Part shown: positions 7,827 to 14,739 of the stretch, piece by piece | How the letters are laid out: each line of letters begins with the position of its first letter | Position numbering within the stretch: position 1 is the first letter of the stretch | Assembly (NCBI GenBank): GCA_018398765.1 | Contig: JAHBMJ010004761.1 | Span: forward strand, 126,001 to 141,878 | Reading direction: 5' to 3' | Origin: Chromera velia | Taxonomy: Eukaryota; Sar; Chromeraceae | Length of the DNA stretch: 15,878 nucleotides | Made by a program: the position numbers and the translations under genes | Notes under the pieces: generated by a model | Databases searched by the model: none | Seen by the model: the letters and a program-made list of their open reading frames with translations, nothing else | Told to the model about the DNA's origin: nothing

Positions 7827-9418
7827 TTACACAAAGACACACGCATACCTCCATTCTCACAGCCCGTACTGTCGAATTTGAGCCTGTGGCTTGTAGTCTT
7901 CCTTACCCCCCGTCCGTGTCCTCTCCCCGCCCCTCTAACAAGGCGCAGACACAAACACACACAGGGAGAAAGAGGCAGGAGGAACCCATGAACAGGAAAA
8001 GAGGAGGAAAGCAAAGCAATGAGAGGGGAACTAAGGGGGAAGGCGCGGAGGCCGCCACCACTTCTGTGTCTCGATGCCCCTTGATGGGCAAATGGGGGTC
8101 TTGTTTTGCGATCTCTCTGTTGATGCCCTACGTGAATTTCTCGTTTTTTACTTCTCTCTCTCGAAATGCCTCCCGAGAGGCACATCCCTCTTTTGTGTCA
8201 CCTCTATGCTCTCCTTCCCGTCATGATTTAAGCGGTCACACTTTCCTCCCCCCCCCTCTCTGCAGATTGCAGACGCCTCACCTGTCAGGTCCAGTTTCTC
8301 CAGGGGCAAACCGACCCCCATCTGCACGCAAGAATGAAAAGGAGATCTAACGTAAGAGACGGCTTCAATCGTGTCCACCGATTCCCAGAAGAAAACTTCA
8401 CGTGCGGTGCTTATGGGAGGGCAAGGAAGAAAGAAAAGAAAGGCTTTTGACTGGAGTCACTCTTCTAACTGAACCGATGAAGGCATTGCGGTGCTCAATG
8501 CATTTCTCAATATCGATATTTCCGAGAACCGCTTGTTTCTCCACGCTCTTTCTCAGGGTCGTGCCCGCTGCCAGGGGTCTGCGCGTGTATGTTCGCGTCA
8601 TTATGCCTGGGTTTCCTGACCTGTTTGATGAACTGCAGGACCAGCCATCCCGTTCCGAAGCTCTCCTTATGAGACACCAACCCAGAAATCACCTGCAAGA
8701 AAAAAATCGAGAGAAGAAAAAACCTCAAAGGCCGACTTACTCTCTCACCATGCAGACGGAGAGCCACATCGCCGGTTCCTAACTGAAGACAAACAAAGCC
8801 ACTGCCACCAAAGAGACGGAGCAAGCCTGGGGAAGGATCTGGACATAAGGGGAAGGGGCCGACTCTCATCTATTGTTCGAATCGGTAATGCAGGCAAGTG
8901 CAGACGGCACACTTGCAACGGAAATCAGCAAGGCGTCATGCGAAGACGAAGGGAAGGAGCGAAGTCGCCCATAGCTGTCCAACACGCACCTCTGCCGGAG
9001 GTTCGGCATGAGAAAAAATGGTGGACAGTACCGAAGCACCAACGTCCTTTGGGTCATCACCCGCGGTCTCCATTTCTTCGTCTCCTGAGCACGGACACAT
9101 ATTAATATATATAGCGGTGAGGTGTAAATCCTGACTGTCAGAGCCATTCTCATTTCCACAGCAAAAATGGAGTGGACCAAAAAGTAGAGCCATGCACTCA
9201 CCTAGTTGCTGATCTGATAATTCAGCGGACTTTCTCCATGTTTGGAGTGGAGTCACGATCGAAGAGCGAGGCGACAGATACAATTGAGACTCCTCAAAGG
9301 AGACACGCACTAGAATTTTACGGCTGTAGAACAAAAGCTCCCAGACTGTCCACAAACGTCGGAGAAGGCCTTTAGTATGGAACGCATCAAGCGAACGTAC
9401 CTTTTTACAGACGGTCAA
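4471..9418 (-). CDS. Leucine-rich-repeat protein gene with Trp-rich N-terminal module; disrupted
   Basis: About ten exons on the minus strand join with matching phases: 9202-9418, 8990-9084, 8749-8838, 8621-8665, 8470-8567, 8282-8321, 7681-7746, 7326-7448, 6856-6963 and 4471-6641. From 8282 downward nearly every junction is phase 1, and the joined protein restores LRR consensus across introns, for example LNLSKCDLSDSAGMNLLHSL and PPSLEHLDLSG. The large last exon has RI-type repeats of about 28 residues (GVGALAEGLGSGALVSLEDI). LRRs form a curved binding surface; the ligand is unknown. The N-terminal module contains RRLWTVWELLFYSRKILVRV. The gene has two frame changes (near 6383 and in the C9 tract at 5402-5410) and an in-frame TAG (4753-4755), and its C-terminus runs into TTAGG repeats. 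It may be a pseudogene, or may carry assembly errors. No start codon was identified. The 8470-9084 exon joins are tentative. Confidence 0.7.
6856..6963 (-). CDS. LRR gene exon, 108 nt
   Basis: The acceptor TTATGTGCAG ends at 6964 and the donor GTGATG begins at 6855; the exon is phase 1-1. It reads CDLSDSAGMNLLHSLPPSLE and HLDLSGGSTGSFDLC. It joins to the following exon as DLCKNRLRLLSMEALK. Confidence 0.78.
7326..7448 (-). CDS. LRR gene exon, 123 nt
   Basis: The acceptor CCATTGCAG ends at 7449 and the donor GTCGGT begins at 7325; the exon is phase 1-1. It ends VPASLKTLNLS, and the next exon completes the repeat as LNLSKCDLSDSAGM. That restored consensus is strong evidence for this junction. 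Unspliced, the frame would stop 9 nt later. Confidence 0.75.
7681..7746 (-). CDS. LRR gene exon, 66 nt
   Basis: The acceptor GATGCAG ends at 7747 and the donor GTGCGT begins at 7680. It is a 22-codon, phase 1-1 exon reading KLRLLLSSVPVGPGFLETLK, LRR-like. The intron upstream (7747-8281) carries an (AC)n tract. Confidence 0.65.
7769..7846 (+). repeat. (AC)n microsatellite in an LRR-gene intron
   Basis: AC units with a few interruptions lie within the intron between 7746 and 8282. They create spurious poly-CV frames on the minus strand. Confidence 0.95.
8282..8321 (-). CDS. LRR gene exon, 40 nt
   Basis: The acceptor TTGCGTGCAG ends at 8322 and the donor GTGAGG begins at 8281. The exon is phase 0 in and phase 1 out and reads MGVGLPLEKLDLT, a half LRR (L.KLDL). 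It joins in frame to the next exon to give KLDLTGKLRLLL. The ATG at the exon start could also be an initiator, but the upstream phase-0 exon argues against that. Confidence 0.65.
8470..8567 (-). CDS. LRR gene exon
   Basis: The open frame reads AGTTLRKSVEKQAVLGNIDI then EKCIEHRNAFIGS. The acceptor CTGGCAG ending at 8568 gives phase 1; an alternative, GCGCAG ending at 8579, adds 11 nt. The donor GTTAGA at 8469 is phase 0 and fits the next exon exactly. The segment is helical and charged, and I do not recognise a domain. Confidence 0.45.
8621..8665 (-). CDS. LRR gene short exon, tentative
   Basis: In phase 1 from the acceptor CATAAG ending at 8666, the exon reads ELRNGMAGPAVHQT and ends at donor GTCAGG (8620). 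The much stronger acceptor, TTTTTTCTTGCAG ending at 8693, adds 27 nt that contain a stop in this phase. The acceptor choice is therefore unresolved. Confidence 0.3.
8749..8838 (-). CDS. LRR gene exon, tentative
   Basis: The acceptor TTATGTCCAG ends at 8839 (alternative CCCCAG ending at 8827) and the donor GTGAGA begins at 8748. The phase-1 reading contains GLLRLFGGSGFVCLQLGTGD and ALRLHG. It is compatible with the neighbours only in this phase, because phase 0 meets a TAG. Confidence 0.4.
8990..9084 (-). CDS. LRR gene exon, acidic linker
   Basis: The acceptor is CCGTGCTCAG ending at 9085. Entry in phase 1 fits the exon upstream and gives QLGDEEMETAGDDPKDVGAS across the junction. The best donor, GTGCGT at 8989, is phase 0. 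A weaker donor, GTGTTG at 8985, gives phase 1 and a total of 33 codons, and fits the next exon better. No domain is recognised. Confidence 0.5.
9202..9418 (-). CDS. 5'-most recognised exon of the LRR gene: Trp-rich module
   Basis: The frame is open from just after a stop upstream of 9418 down to a strong donor (CTAG|GTGAGT at 9201, phase 1). Key residues are RRLWTVWELLFYSRKILVRV, followed by SFEE and a stretch ending SDQQL. The RLW..WEL motif recalls the RLWCVFEL-type motif seen in many alveolate repeat proteins and, more loosely, the WC..EL motif of TIR domains; this is inference. The exon start is unsure: an acceptor GTGGACAG ending at 9346 would cut the exon inside the motif (exon from 9345), leaving only VWELLF onward. 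No ATG supports a start at 9418. Confidence 0.5.
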
Positions 9419-9474
9419 GAATGGTCAAGAGCGTGTTTAGGGATATTTAGGGGATCGTTGTCAGGTTGGGCGAA

Positions 9475-9610
9475 AAGCGCGCGCGCGGGGCGCACGCCTG
9501 TATGGCAGACAGAATGCGGCGGCGGGCGATGGAAGAAAAGGGGAGGACCGGACGCGGCGGCGGCGGGACGCGGTGGCGCGGCACACTGGCGCCGGGAGCG
9601 GCGGGAGGTA
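9475..9610. other. Short GC-rich, CpG-dense block upstream of the LRR gene
   Basis: Dense GCG and CGG motifs stop abruptly at about 9610, where the sequence becomes AT-rich. The block sits at the 5' side of the minus-strand LRR gene, so it could be its promoter or first exon, or the edge of an old insertion. No clear start codon or splice site settles this. Confidence 0.4.
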
Positions 9611-9762
9611 GGACACTACTTAGTACGAACTCTAGGTGGAATTCAATTTTAAAAGTGAAATCTAGTGAAATCACATTTTTTTAGAAAAAAAAGTTCGATC
9701 AAAGTAGTTCAAAGTCCAAACCATTTTTTCTAAATTCTAGATAGATTCACTGTTAGAATTAT

Positions 9763-9822
9763 ATGATGATGATGATAATGATGATGATGATCATAATGAT
9801 GATGATGATGATGATGATAATG
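9763..9822 (+). repeat. (GAT)n microsatellite
   Basis: There are about twenty GAT/ATG-type trinucleotides with interruptions, 10 bp left of the LTR-like element's target-site copy. Confidence 0.95.
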
Positions 9823-9836
9823 TCATTAATATATGG

Positions 9837-10158
9837 TGTGCGAAGTTCAGTCCTAGCAGCCCGAATTCTTTGGTATCCCGCCGCCTCAATCAAGTGATCA
9901 GAAAATACGAAGCACGCATTCCGAGTGACAGCATGTAAAGGCGATACAGATCAGAATTAAACGCATGCGCACAGATGAAAAGTAGAATGCAAGATTGGAA
10001 AAGTGGATAGAAGACTCCAGATATAGACCAAAATACCAGAATCTAGACCAGAATAGAAAGCGGCCCAGCAATACCAAATTTCTATATGCATGTATATGAA
10101 TGAGATAACTTTGGTAGGAGTATGACGAATAGCCCGAGTATATTCTCGAATTTCCCAG
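9837..10158 (+). repeat. Left long terminal direct repeat
   Basis: This 322-bp repeat matches 11444-11752 in the same orientation. It contains a short local duplication (ACCAAAATACCAGAATCTAG and CCAGAATAG near 10027-10055) that the right copy lacks, which accounts for most of the length difference. Confidence 0.8.
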
Positions 10159-10229
10159 TGGTGCTCGCTGCATCGGGGCTCGAACCATTTACCTTCAGTT
10201 TATCAGACTGATTGCTTGAGCCAGCTAAG
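10159..10229 (-). other. tRNA-like sequence directly after the left terminal repeat
   Basis: Read on the minus strand, this stretch looks like the body and 3' end of a tRNA. It has an A-box-like TTAGCTGGCTCAAG, a perfect 5-bp anticodon stem (TCAGT/ACTGA) around CTGATAA (anticodon position GAT), a B-box GGTTCGAGCCC, and CACCA at the very end. The acceptor and T stems do not pair well and there are about 3 extra bases before the CCA, so it is not a working tRNA. On the + strand it begins TGG at the primer-binding-site position of an LTR element. It could also be the head of a minus-strand tRNA-derived SINE. Confidence 0.55.
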
Positions 10230-11443
10230 TAGGGAAAGTAAAGAGAGCAGCATGAGTATACAGTAAGAGCAGAGATAAAGACGTTCTGGGCAGTTTGTTG
10301 TTTGAGCTCCCCACGACAAAAGAGTCAAAAGAAGTATCAGAGGTACCAGAGGGTTGTTTTTTCTCCTGGACCAGCGATTAAGCCGGCCATAGATGCATGC
10401 GGATGCATAGACCACAATACTGTATGTGGAACAGTGAGAACTGAACTGTTGGGGACTTAGGAAGAGAAAAAAAGCCAGAAACCCTGTTGATAAGAGCTTC
10501 TCCGTGTGAAGTAAGAAAGGGGAGTGAGCAGGGCTACCCGGCCATCCCCTGTACATATGGAGAAACCATAGGGGAGCCTTACACCGTACAACAGTAAGAA
10601 AAGAGAAGTATTGGTAACCTAAACTCCATTGGACTTTATGCAGAGCAGTGAGTAAGAGGGTGGTAGCAATGAACACCTAGAGTGAACACGGTGCAGTTTG
10701 GCAAGCAAAACTGAGATGCAGAGCAAAGAGAGAGGAAGGAAAAGGCCTGGGAGTCTGCATGGACTGAAATGCAGATGCATCAACAGTGCAAGAACATTGT
10801 GTTAAGGACTTAGAGTCTATATTTACAGGCCAGGGGCAGAGACAGAAAGGGGTACAAAGGGACCTGCCTTATGACAGTACTGATGATCAAACCCGATCTT
10901 CCCAACGATGTGACGGTCCACTCATGCGTATAAAATTGCTAGTAAAATCGTGCGAAGTTGTTGATGAGAGAGAGAGAAAAAGAAATAGAAAGAGAAAAAG
11001 AAAGAAAACAAAAGAGGGAGGAAGTGAGTACCAGGAGTGAGGGGGACTGTGCGAGTGTTAACATCAATTAGGTCGTCGTCGCGGCACTCCAGTCACTTAC
11101 CCAGTACCCTCATTCATTGACAGCTGTGTCTGTAATCCATGAGTGAAGACATAGAGATTCTGGGGGTGAGTGAGGGCAAGAAGACTCAAACGGTATTCCA
11201 TCAGCTCTGACTGCTCTTGCTCAGAGAGTTCGGCGGCTCAAAATGTCTAGTGGAAGCTTAAGAATATAGAAGACAGCAGCCATCCAATAATAGGGAAGCA
11301 CGACTGCAGCTTTGGATCGCCCCAGGGTGGACAGCAGAGATTCTGTAGCCTAGTTCTATAGTGTGGGATGCTATTCATGAAAGAAGGCTAAAAAAACAAG
11401 GAAGCTGGGTGGGAGAATCGATGAGTCGCCAGGATAGGGGCTC
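10230..11443. other. Interior of the LTR-like element, no coding capacity seen
   Basis: A minus-strand frame at 10203-10676 is hydrophobic and Leu-rich but has no recognisable domain. A purine-rich run at 10966-11032 (AGAGAG, AAAGAAAG) is the only marked feature. It lies about 410 bp from the right repeat, too far for a normal polypurine primer. Confidence 0.5.
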
Positions 11444-11752
11444 TGTGCGAAGTTTGGTCCTAGCAGCCCGTCAAATTTGTTGGTATCCTGCCGCCTCAGT
11501 CAAGCGATCAGAAAATATGAAGCATGCATTCCAAGTGACAGTATGTAAAAGCAATACAGATCAGAATTAAATAGATGCCTGCAGATCAAAAGCAGAATAC
11601 AAGATTGAACAGGTGGATAGAAGACTGCAGACCAAAGTAGCAGAATAAAAAGCGGCCCAGCAGTACCAAATTTTTATGTGCATGTGTACAAATGAGACAA
11701 CTTCGGTAGAAATATGATGAATAGGCCCCCAGTATATACTTGAATTTCCCAG
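11444..11752 (+). repeat. Right long terminal direct repeat
   Basis: This 309-bp repeat matches the left copy. The similarity stops at CCCAG(T), just before the second TATGG. Confidence 0.8.
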
Positions 11753-11845
11753 TTATGGGGTTAAGGTTACCCGTTGGGTGAATGATTGTTCTCCTGCTCT
11801 TGCCGTCACTTGCGCTGGAGTGGTGTCACCACCGGACACGCTTTC

Positions 11846-12070
11846 GGCGAGTTGGTTGGACGTAGTTGGACATGTTGAAAGTAATTGAGAGCTAGGTTGA
11901 GAGTCAGTCTGGAGTGGCCGAGTGGCGGCGATCGAGGGCGGGGTGGCGTTACCAATAGAGTGCATATAATTACTCAGCGAGTCAGTTGAACTTGTTGAAA
12001 CTCCTGAAGACTCCACGCTCGGAGAGGCTGAGTAGCGGCAAGGGCGCCGGGTAGGGCGGCGTTATCAATG
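11846..12070 (+). repeat. Imperfect tandem duplication, about 110 bp unit
   Basis: The block starting GGAGTGGCCGAGTGGCGGCG at 11911 is repeated as GGAGAGGCTGAGTAGCGGCA at 12021. Related sequence precedes each (GCGAGTTGGTTGGAC and GCGAGTCAGTTGAAC). A Ser/Thr-rich minus-strand frame (11753-12016) covers one unit and a half. I do not recognise it and cannot call it a gene. Confidence 0.6.
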
Positions 12071-12450
12071 GTCCCGCTTAAAGCCAGCGAGCCGTATAAG
12101 CTCTGGCAAACCTAGAATTTTATGCATAGAAAAATGATACAATCAATTCTTCAAGCTAGGTCCCCCTGCTACATAACAATTTTTTACTAGTATGCATATT
12201 TATACATAGTAGTATATAGTTCTACATTGAATCTACAAGCAGGTTTAAAACAAACTATTTATCAGCTAGGCTATTCAATGATAATTGAAGGTTCGGGATA
12301 TTTGTCGCGTCCGTTCAATTGATTTTCAGTTCGTTGATCAATTTTTATTATTTTTATTACCGAATTTAATAAGCTGTACATACAAAAAAATTAAACAGAA
12401 ACAAATATATTTCTCTAGATATTTCTAGATATGTTTGAACATATATTTTT
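12071..12450. other. AT-rich stretch, no gene seen
   Basis: No open frame with support and no clear repeat. It is the host sequence left of the LINE-like insertion. Confidence 0.5.
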
Positions 12451-12463
12451 AAGTTACTAGAGT

Positions 12464-12646
12464 ACCCTCGAAAAGGATGCTGAGATGTTCCTAAAGAAAG
12501 TAGCGCATCTTGTGAGTCTGAAGGATAGGACATACGGGCAGGTGTGCGCATATATGAAGGGAAGAATGCAGGCAGCGCACCACAGAGCAGCCAGCGGGTG
12601 CCTCAGCCGTGCCTGTGGGGCACCAAGGGAGAGGTACGAAGAGTAA
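12464..12646 (+). pseudogene. C-terminal fragment of a reverse-transcriptase-type polyprotein
   Basis: The frame runs from the insertion edge to TAA at 12644-12646 without interruption. It contains EMFLKKVAHLVSLKDRTYGQ, then VCAYMKGRMQAAHHRAASGC and LSR. This matches in style the terminal region of many retroelement Pol proteins (pattern E.F...A.....K....Y..V....+.+...A..RA...C+R). That is recalled family knowledge, not a search. It has no start codon and is a dead fragment. The last residues (APRERYEE) are polar and variable. Confidence 0.6.
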
Positions 12647-12836
12647 GCATTGAGGGAAGGGCAGCGGCAGCAGTAGCACTCGGATAGAAGGAGTGACGAT
12701 CAGCCGCTCCTAACGGAAAAGGCAAGGTCGTGGGAAGATATGGAGAGCTCATAGGTGGTCGACATCAAGGGTTTAGAAGGTTTTGATGTAGGTTTTGATA
12801 GATTGCTTGTAAGACTGGTATATGTACTAACTTAAA

Positions 12837-12842
12837 AATAAA
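12837..12842 (+). terminator. Polyadenylation signal AATAAA of the LINE-like copy
   Basis: A canonical AATAAA lies 10 bases before the A-run at 12853, the spacing expected for a transcript 3' end copied into the genome. Confidence 0.75.
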
Positions 12843-12888
12843 GTTTGTTTCCAAAAAAAAAAGTTACTAGAGTTAATTATAGGATGTA

Positions 12889-13350
12889 TGTGATAGAAGG
12901 AAAGAACTCACACCCAACATCACCCCGCCCGGGCTTTCAAATGCTATGCGCGTTTCGTCCCTATACAAAGCCCTATTGAAGGGAGGGGAAGTCCTCAGGC
13001 AAACAAAGCCCTCAGCGATAACACGAAAGAACTGTTTTCCAAGGTAACTGCAATATGCAACCAGTGTAACCATGTGAGAAGGATCTGAAAGAATGTGAAT
13101 AGAAATCATAAAACGGCAGAGACGGTACATAACATCAAAAAAGTGTTTGCCAGAGTATATGCCGGGGCCGCTGCGCGCAGGCCGGTGCCTTGGACCGACA
13201 TCTACCGGGCCGCGTACCTCGGCGTACCTCGAATAAGTAGATGAGTGCGTCGTTTTAAAGCAGAAAAAGGAAATGAATCCTGACGGAGGCATCCTAAACT
13301 CAGCTCGGGTTATCTATTTTCTTTCTTCTTGCAAGAAGAAAGAAAATAAA
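12889..13350 (+). repeat. Long direct repeat, copy 1
   Basis: This repeat is nearly identical to 14740-15155. Both begin TGTGATAGAAGG and end in the same palindrome. Copy 1 has about 46 bp (within 13176-13230, CCGGTGCC..CGGCGTAC) that copy 2 lacks. A minus-strand frame (12873-13292) is open in both copies and contains MYRLCRF.ISIHILSDPSHM. I do not recognise it. Confidence 0.9.
13315..13348. repeat. Perfect 34-bp palindrome at the end of copy 1
   Basis: The arms are TATTTTCTTTCTTCTTG and CAAGAAGAAAGAAAATA, a perfect inverted repeat with no loop. A second inverted pair, GACGGAGGC (13282-13290) and GCCTCCGTC (13353-13361), encloses it. Confidence 0.95.
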
Positions 13351-13383
13351 ACGCCTCCGTCTTCTGCAGTTCGTTTCTGGCCA

Positions 13384-13600
13384 CACTTCGTTCAAACTAA
13401 GTCTTATCAACGTGTTAGCAGGCATGCACAAAAGCTCAGCCGTGCTGTCCACTTTTAAATTAATGACACATCGTCTCCGCACTTCCTTGAAGCTTGTCAA
13501 AGCGTTCAACTTTGTCAAAGTGTTAGCAGGCATACACAGAGGCTCAGCCGTGCACTTACTGACTCATTGTTTCCATACTTCGTTCAAATTCTCAAACCAA
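13384..13600 (+). repeat. Degenerate two-unit tandem repeat, about 109 bp
   Basis: GTGTTAGCAGGCATGCACA at 13411 recurs as GTGTTAGCAGGCATACACA at 13520, each followed by a GCTCAGCCGTGC-containing stretch and preceded by related ACTTCGTTCAA or ACTTCCTTGAA sequence. A third partial start is at about 13577. Confidence 0.7.
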
Positions 13601-13610
13601 CATAACCGCT

Positions 13611-13650
13611 TCCGACGGAGCAGGCATAAAGCCAAACAGCGATCGACGGA
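13611..13650 (+). repeat. Detached copy of the 31-bp minisatellite unit
   Basis: CCGACGGAGCAGGCATAAAG followed by CCAAACAGCGATCGACGGA lies 150 bp before the main array. The same unusual variant (CCAAACAGCGATCGACGG) recurs inside the array at about 14164-14181. A purine-rich GAAA tract (about 13648-13697) follows. Confidence 0.8.
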
Positions 13651-13810
13651 AGAAGAAATGGAAGAGAGAAAGAAAGAAAAGAAAGAAAGAAAGAAAGGCT
13701 TGCCCGTCACAGCCCTGAGACGATGACACCTGGTCTAAGGAACCACTGGCAGGTCATCGAAGCGGGGAGACGGAAGCTTTCTAAACTCCCAAACTAACCC
13801 AAAGCTATAA

Positions 13811-14690
13811 AACAACCGACGGAGCAGGCACAAAGCCATAAAGCGACCGACGGAGCAGGCACAAAGCCACAAAGCGACCGACGGAGCAGGCACAAAGCCA
13901 CAAAGCGACCGACGGAGAAGGTACAGTGTCACAAAGCGACCGACGGAGCAGACACAAAGCCACAAAGCGACCGACGGAGCAGATACAAAGCCACAAAGTG
14001 ACCGACGGAGCAGGCATAAAGCCACAGAGCAGGCACAAAGCCACAAAGCGACCGACGGAGCAGGCATAAAGCCACGAAGCGACCGACGGAGCAGGCACAA
14101 AGCCACAAAGCGACCGACGGAGCAGGCATAAAGCCATAAAGTGACCGACGGAGCGGGCATAAAGCCAAACAGCGATCGACGGAGCAGGCACAAAGCCATA
14201 AAGCGACCGACGGAGCAGGCACAAAGCCACAAAGCGACCGACGGAGCAGGCATAAAGCCATAAAGCGACCGACAGAGCGGGCACAAAGCTACAGAGCGAC
14301 CGACGGAGCAGGCACAAAGCCACAAAGCGACCGACGGAGCAGGCACAAAGCCACAGACCAACCGACGGAGCAGGCACAAAGCCACAAAGCGACCGACGAA
14401 GCAGGCATAAAGCCACGGAGCAGGCACAAAGCCACAAAGCGACCGACGGAGCAGGCATAAAGCCACGAAGCGACCGACGGAGCAGGCACAAAGCCACAAT
14501 TTGCCCACAAAGCGACCGACGGAGCAGGCATAAAGCTATAAAGCGACCGACGGAGTGGGCACAAAACTACAGAGCGACCGACGGAGCAGGCACAAAGCCA
14601 TAAAGCAACCGACGGAGCAGGTACAAAGCCACAGAGCGACCGACGGAGCAGGCACAAAGCCTCGGAGCGACCGACGGAGCAGACACATCA
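13811..14690 (+). repeat. Minisatellite array, 31-bp unit
   Basis: The unit, CCGACGGAGCAGGCACAAAG plus CCACAAAGCGA, is repeated head to tail almost thirty times. Some shortened units occur, for example near 14024 and 14412. Variants are mostly C/T or A/G changes (CACAAAG/CATAAAG). Because 31 is not a multiple of 3, all minus-strand frames stay open with a 31-residue period. Those frames (up to 257 codons) are artefacts. Confidence 0.93.
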
Positions 14691-14739
14691 GAACTCAAAA
14701 TGGTTACACCGGGGGTATGGTGTGGAAGGAACCGATATC

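Larger units (their letters stand above)
9832..11758 (+). mobile_element. Non-coding LTR-like element with 5-bp target-site duplication
   Basis: Direct repeats at 9837-10158 and 11444-11752 share long colinear stretches, for example GGTATCC/TGCCGCCTCA and AAAGCGGCCCAGCA. They differ by scattered substitutions and small gaps, so the insertion is old. Both start TGTGCGAAGTT and end TTTCCCAG. TATGG immediately precedes the left copy (9832-9836) and recurs at 11754-11758, one base after the right copy. The 1.3 kb between has no gag, protease, RT or integrase motif. This fits a non-autonomous TRIM/LARD-type LTR retrotransposon. The terminal CA usual for LTRs is absent, and no polypurine tract lies against the right repeat. 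A duplicated SINE-like unit is the alternative. Confidence 0.65.
12451..12873 (+). mobile_element. 5'-truncated LINE-like retrotransposon insertion with 13-bp target-site duplication
   Basis: AAGTTACTAGAGT occurs at 12451-12463 and again at 12861-12873. Between them lie a 60-codon reading frame that is open from its first base, about 190 bp of 3' untranslated sequence, AATAAA at 12837-12842, and an A-run at 12853-12862. Exact flanking duplication, A-tail and 5' truncation are the signature of target-primed reverse transcription by a LINE-type machinery. Confidence 0.88.

Noticed and set aside
10159-10229. A functional minus-strand tRNA-Ile gene
   Set aside because: The acceptor and T stems do not pair, the D arm is too short, and extra bases precede the CCA, so only the anticodon stem and box motifs survive.
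10203-10676. A 157-codon hydrophobic minus-strand frame inside the LTR-like element
   Set aside because: It has no recognisable gag, envelope or transporter motif. It overlaps the tRNA-like segment and could arise by chance from purine-rich + strand sequence.
13735-14657. Long minus-strand frames of up to 257 codons rich in LCLLRRSLCGFVPAPSV-type repeats
   Set aside because: They are the translation of a 31-bp minisatellite, which keeps any stop-free frame open with a 31-residue period. Several overlapping frames look alike, which is the mark of an artefact.
13811-14690. Regular 31-bp repeats as a CRISPR array
   Set aside because: The units are directly adjacent with no unique spacers, and the genome is eukaryotic.
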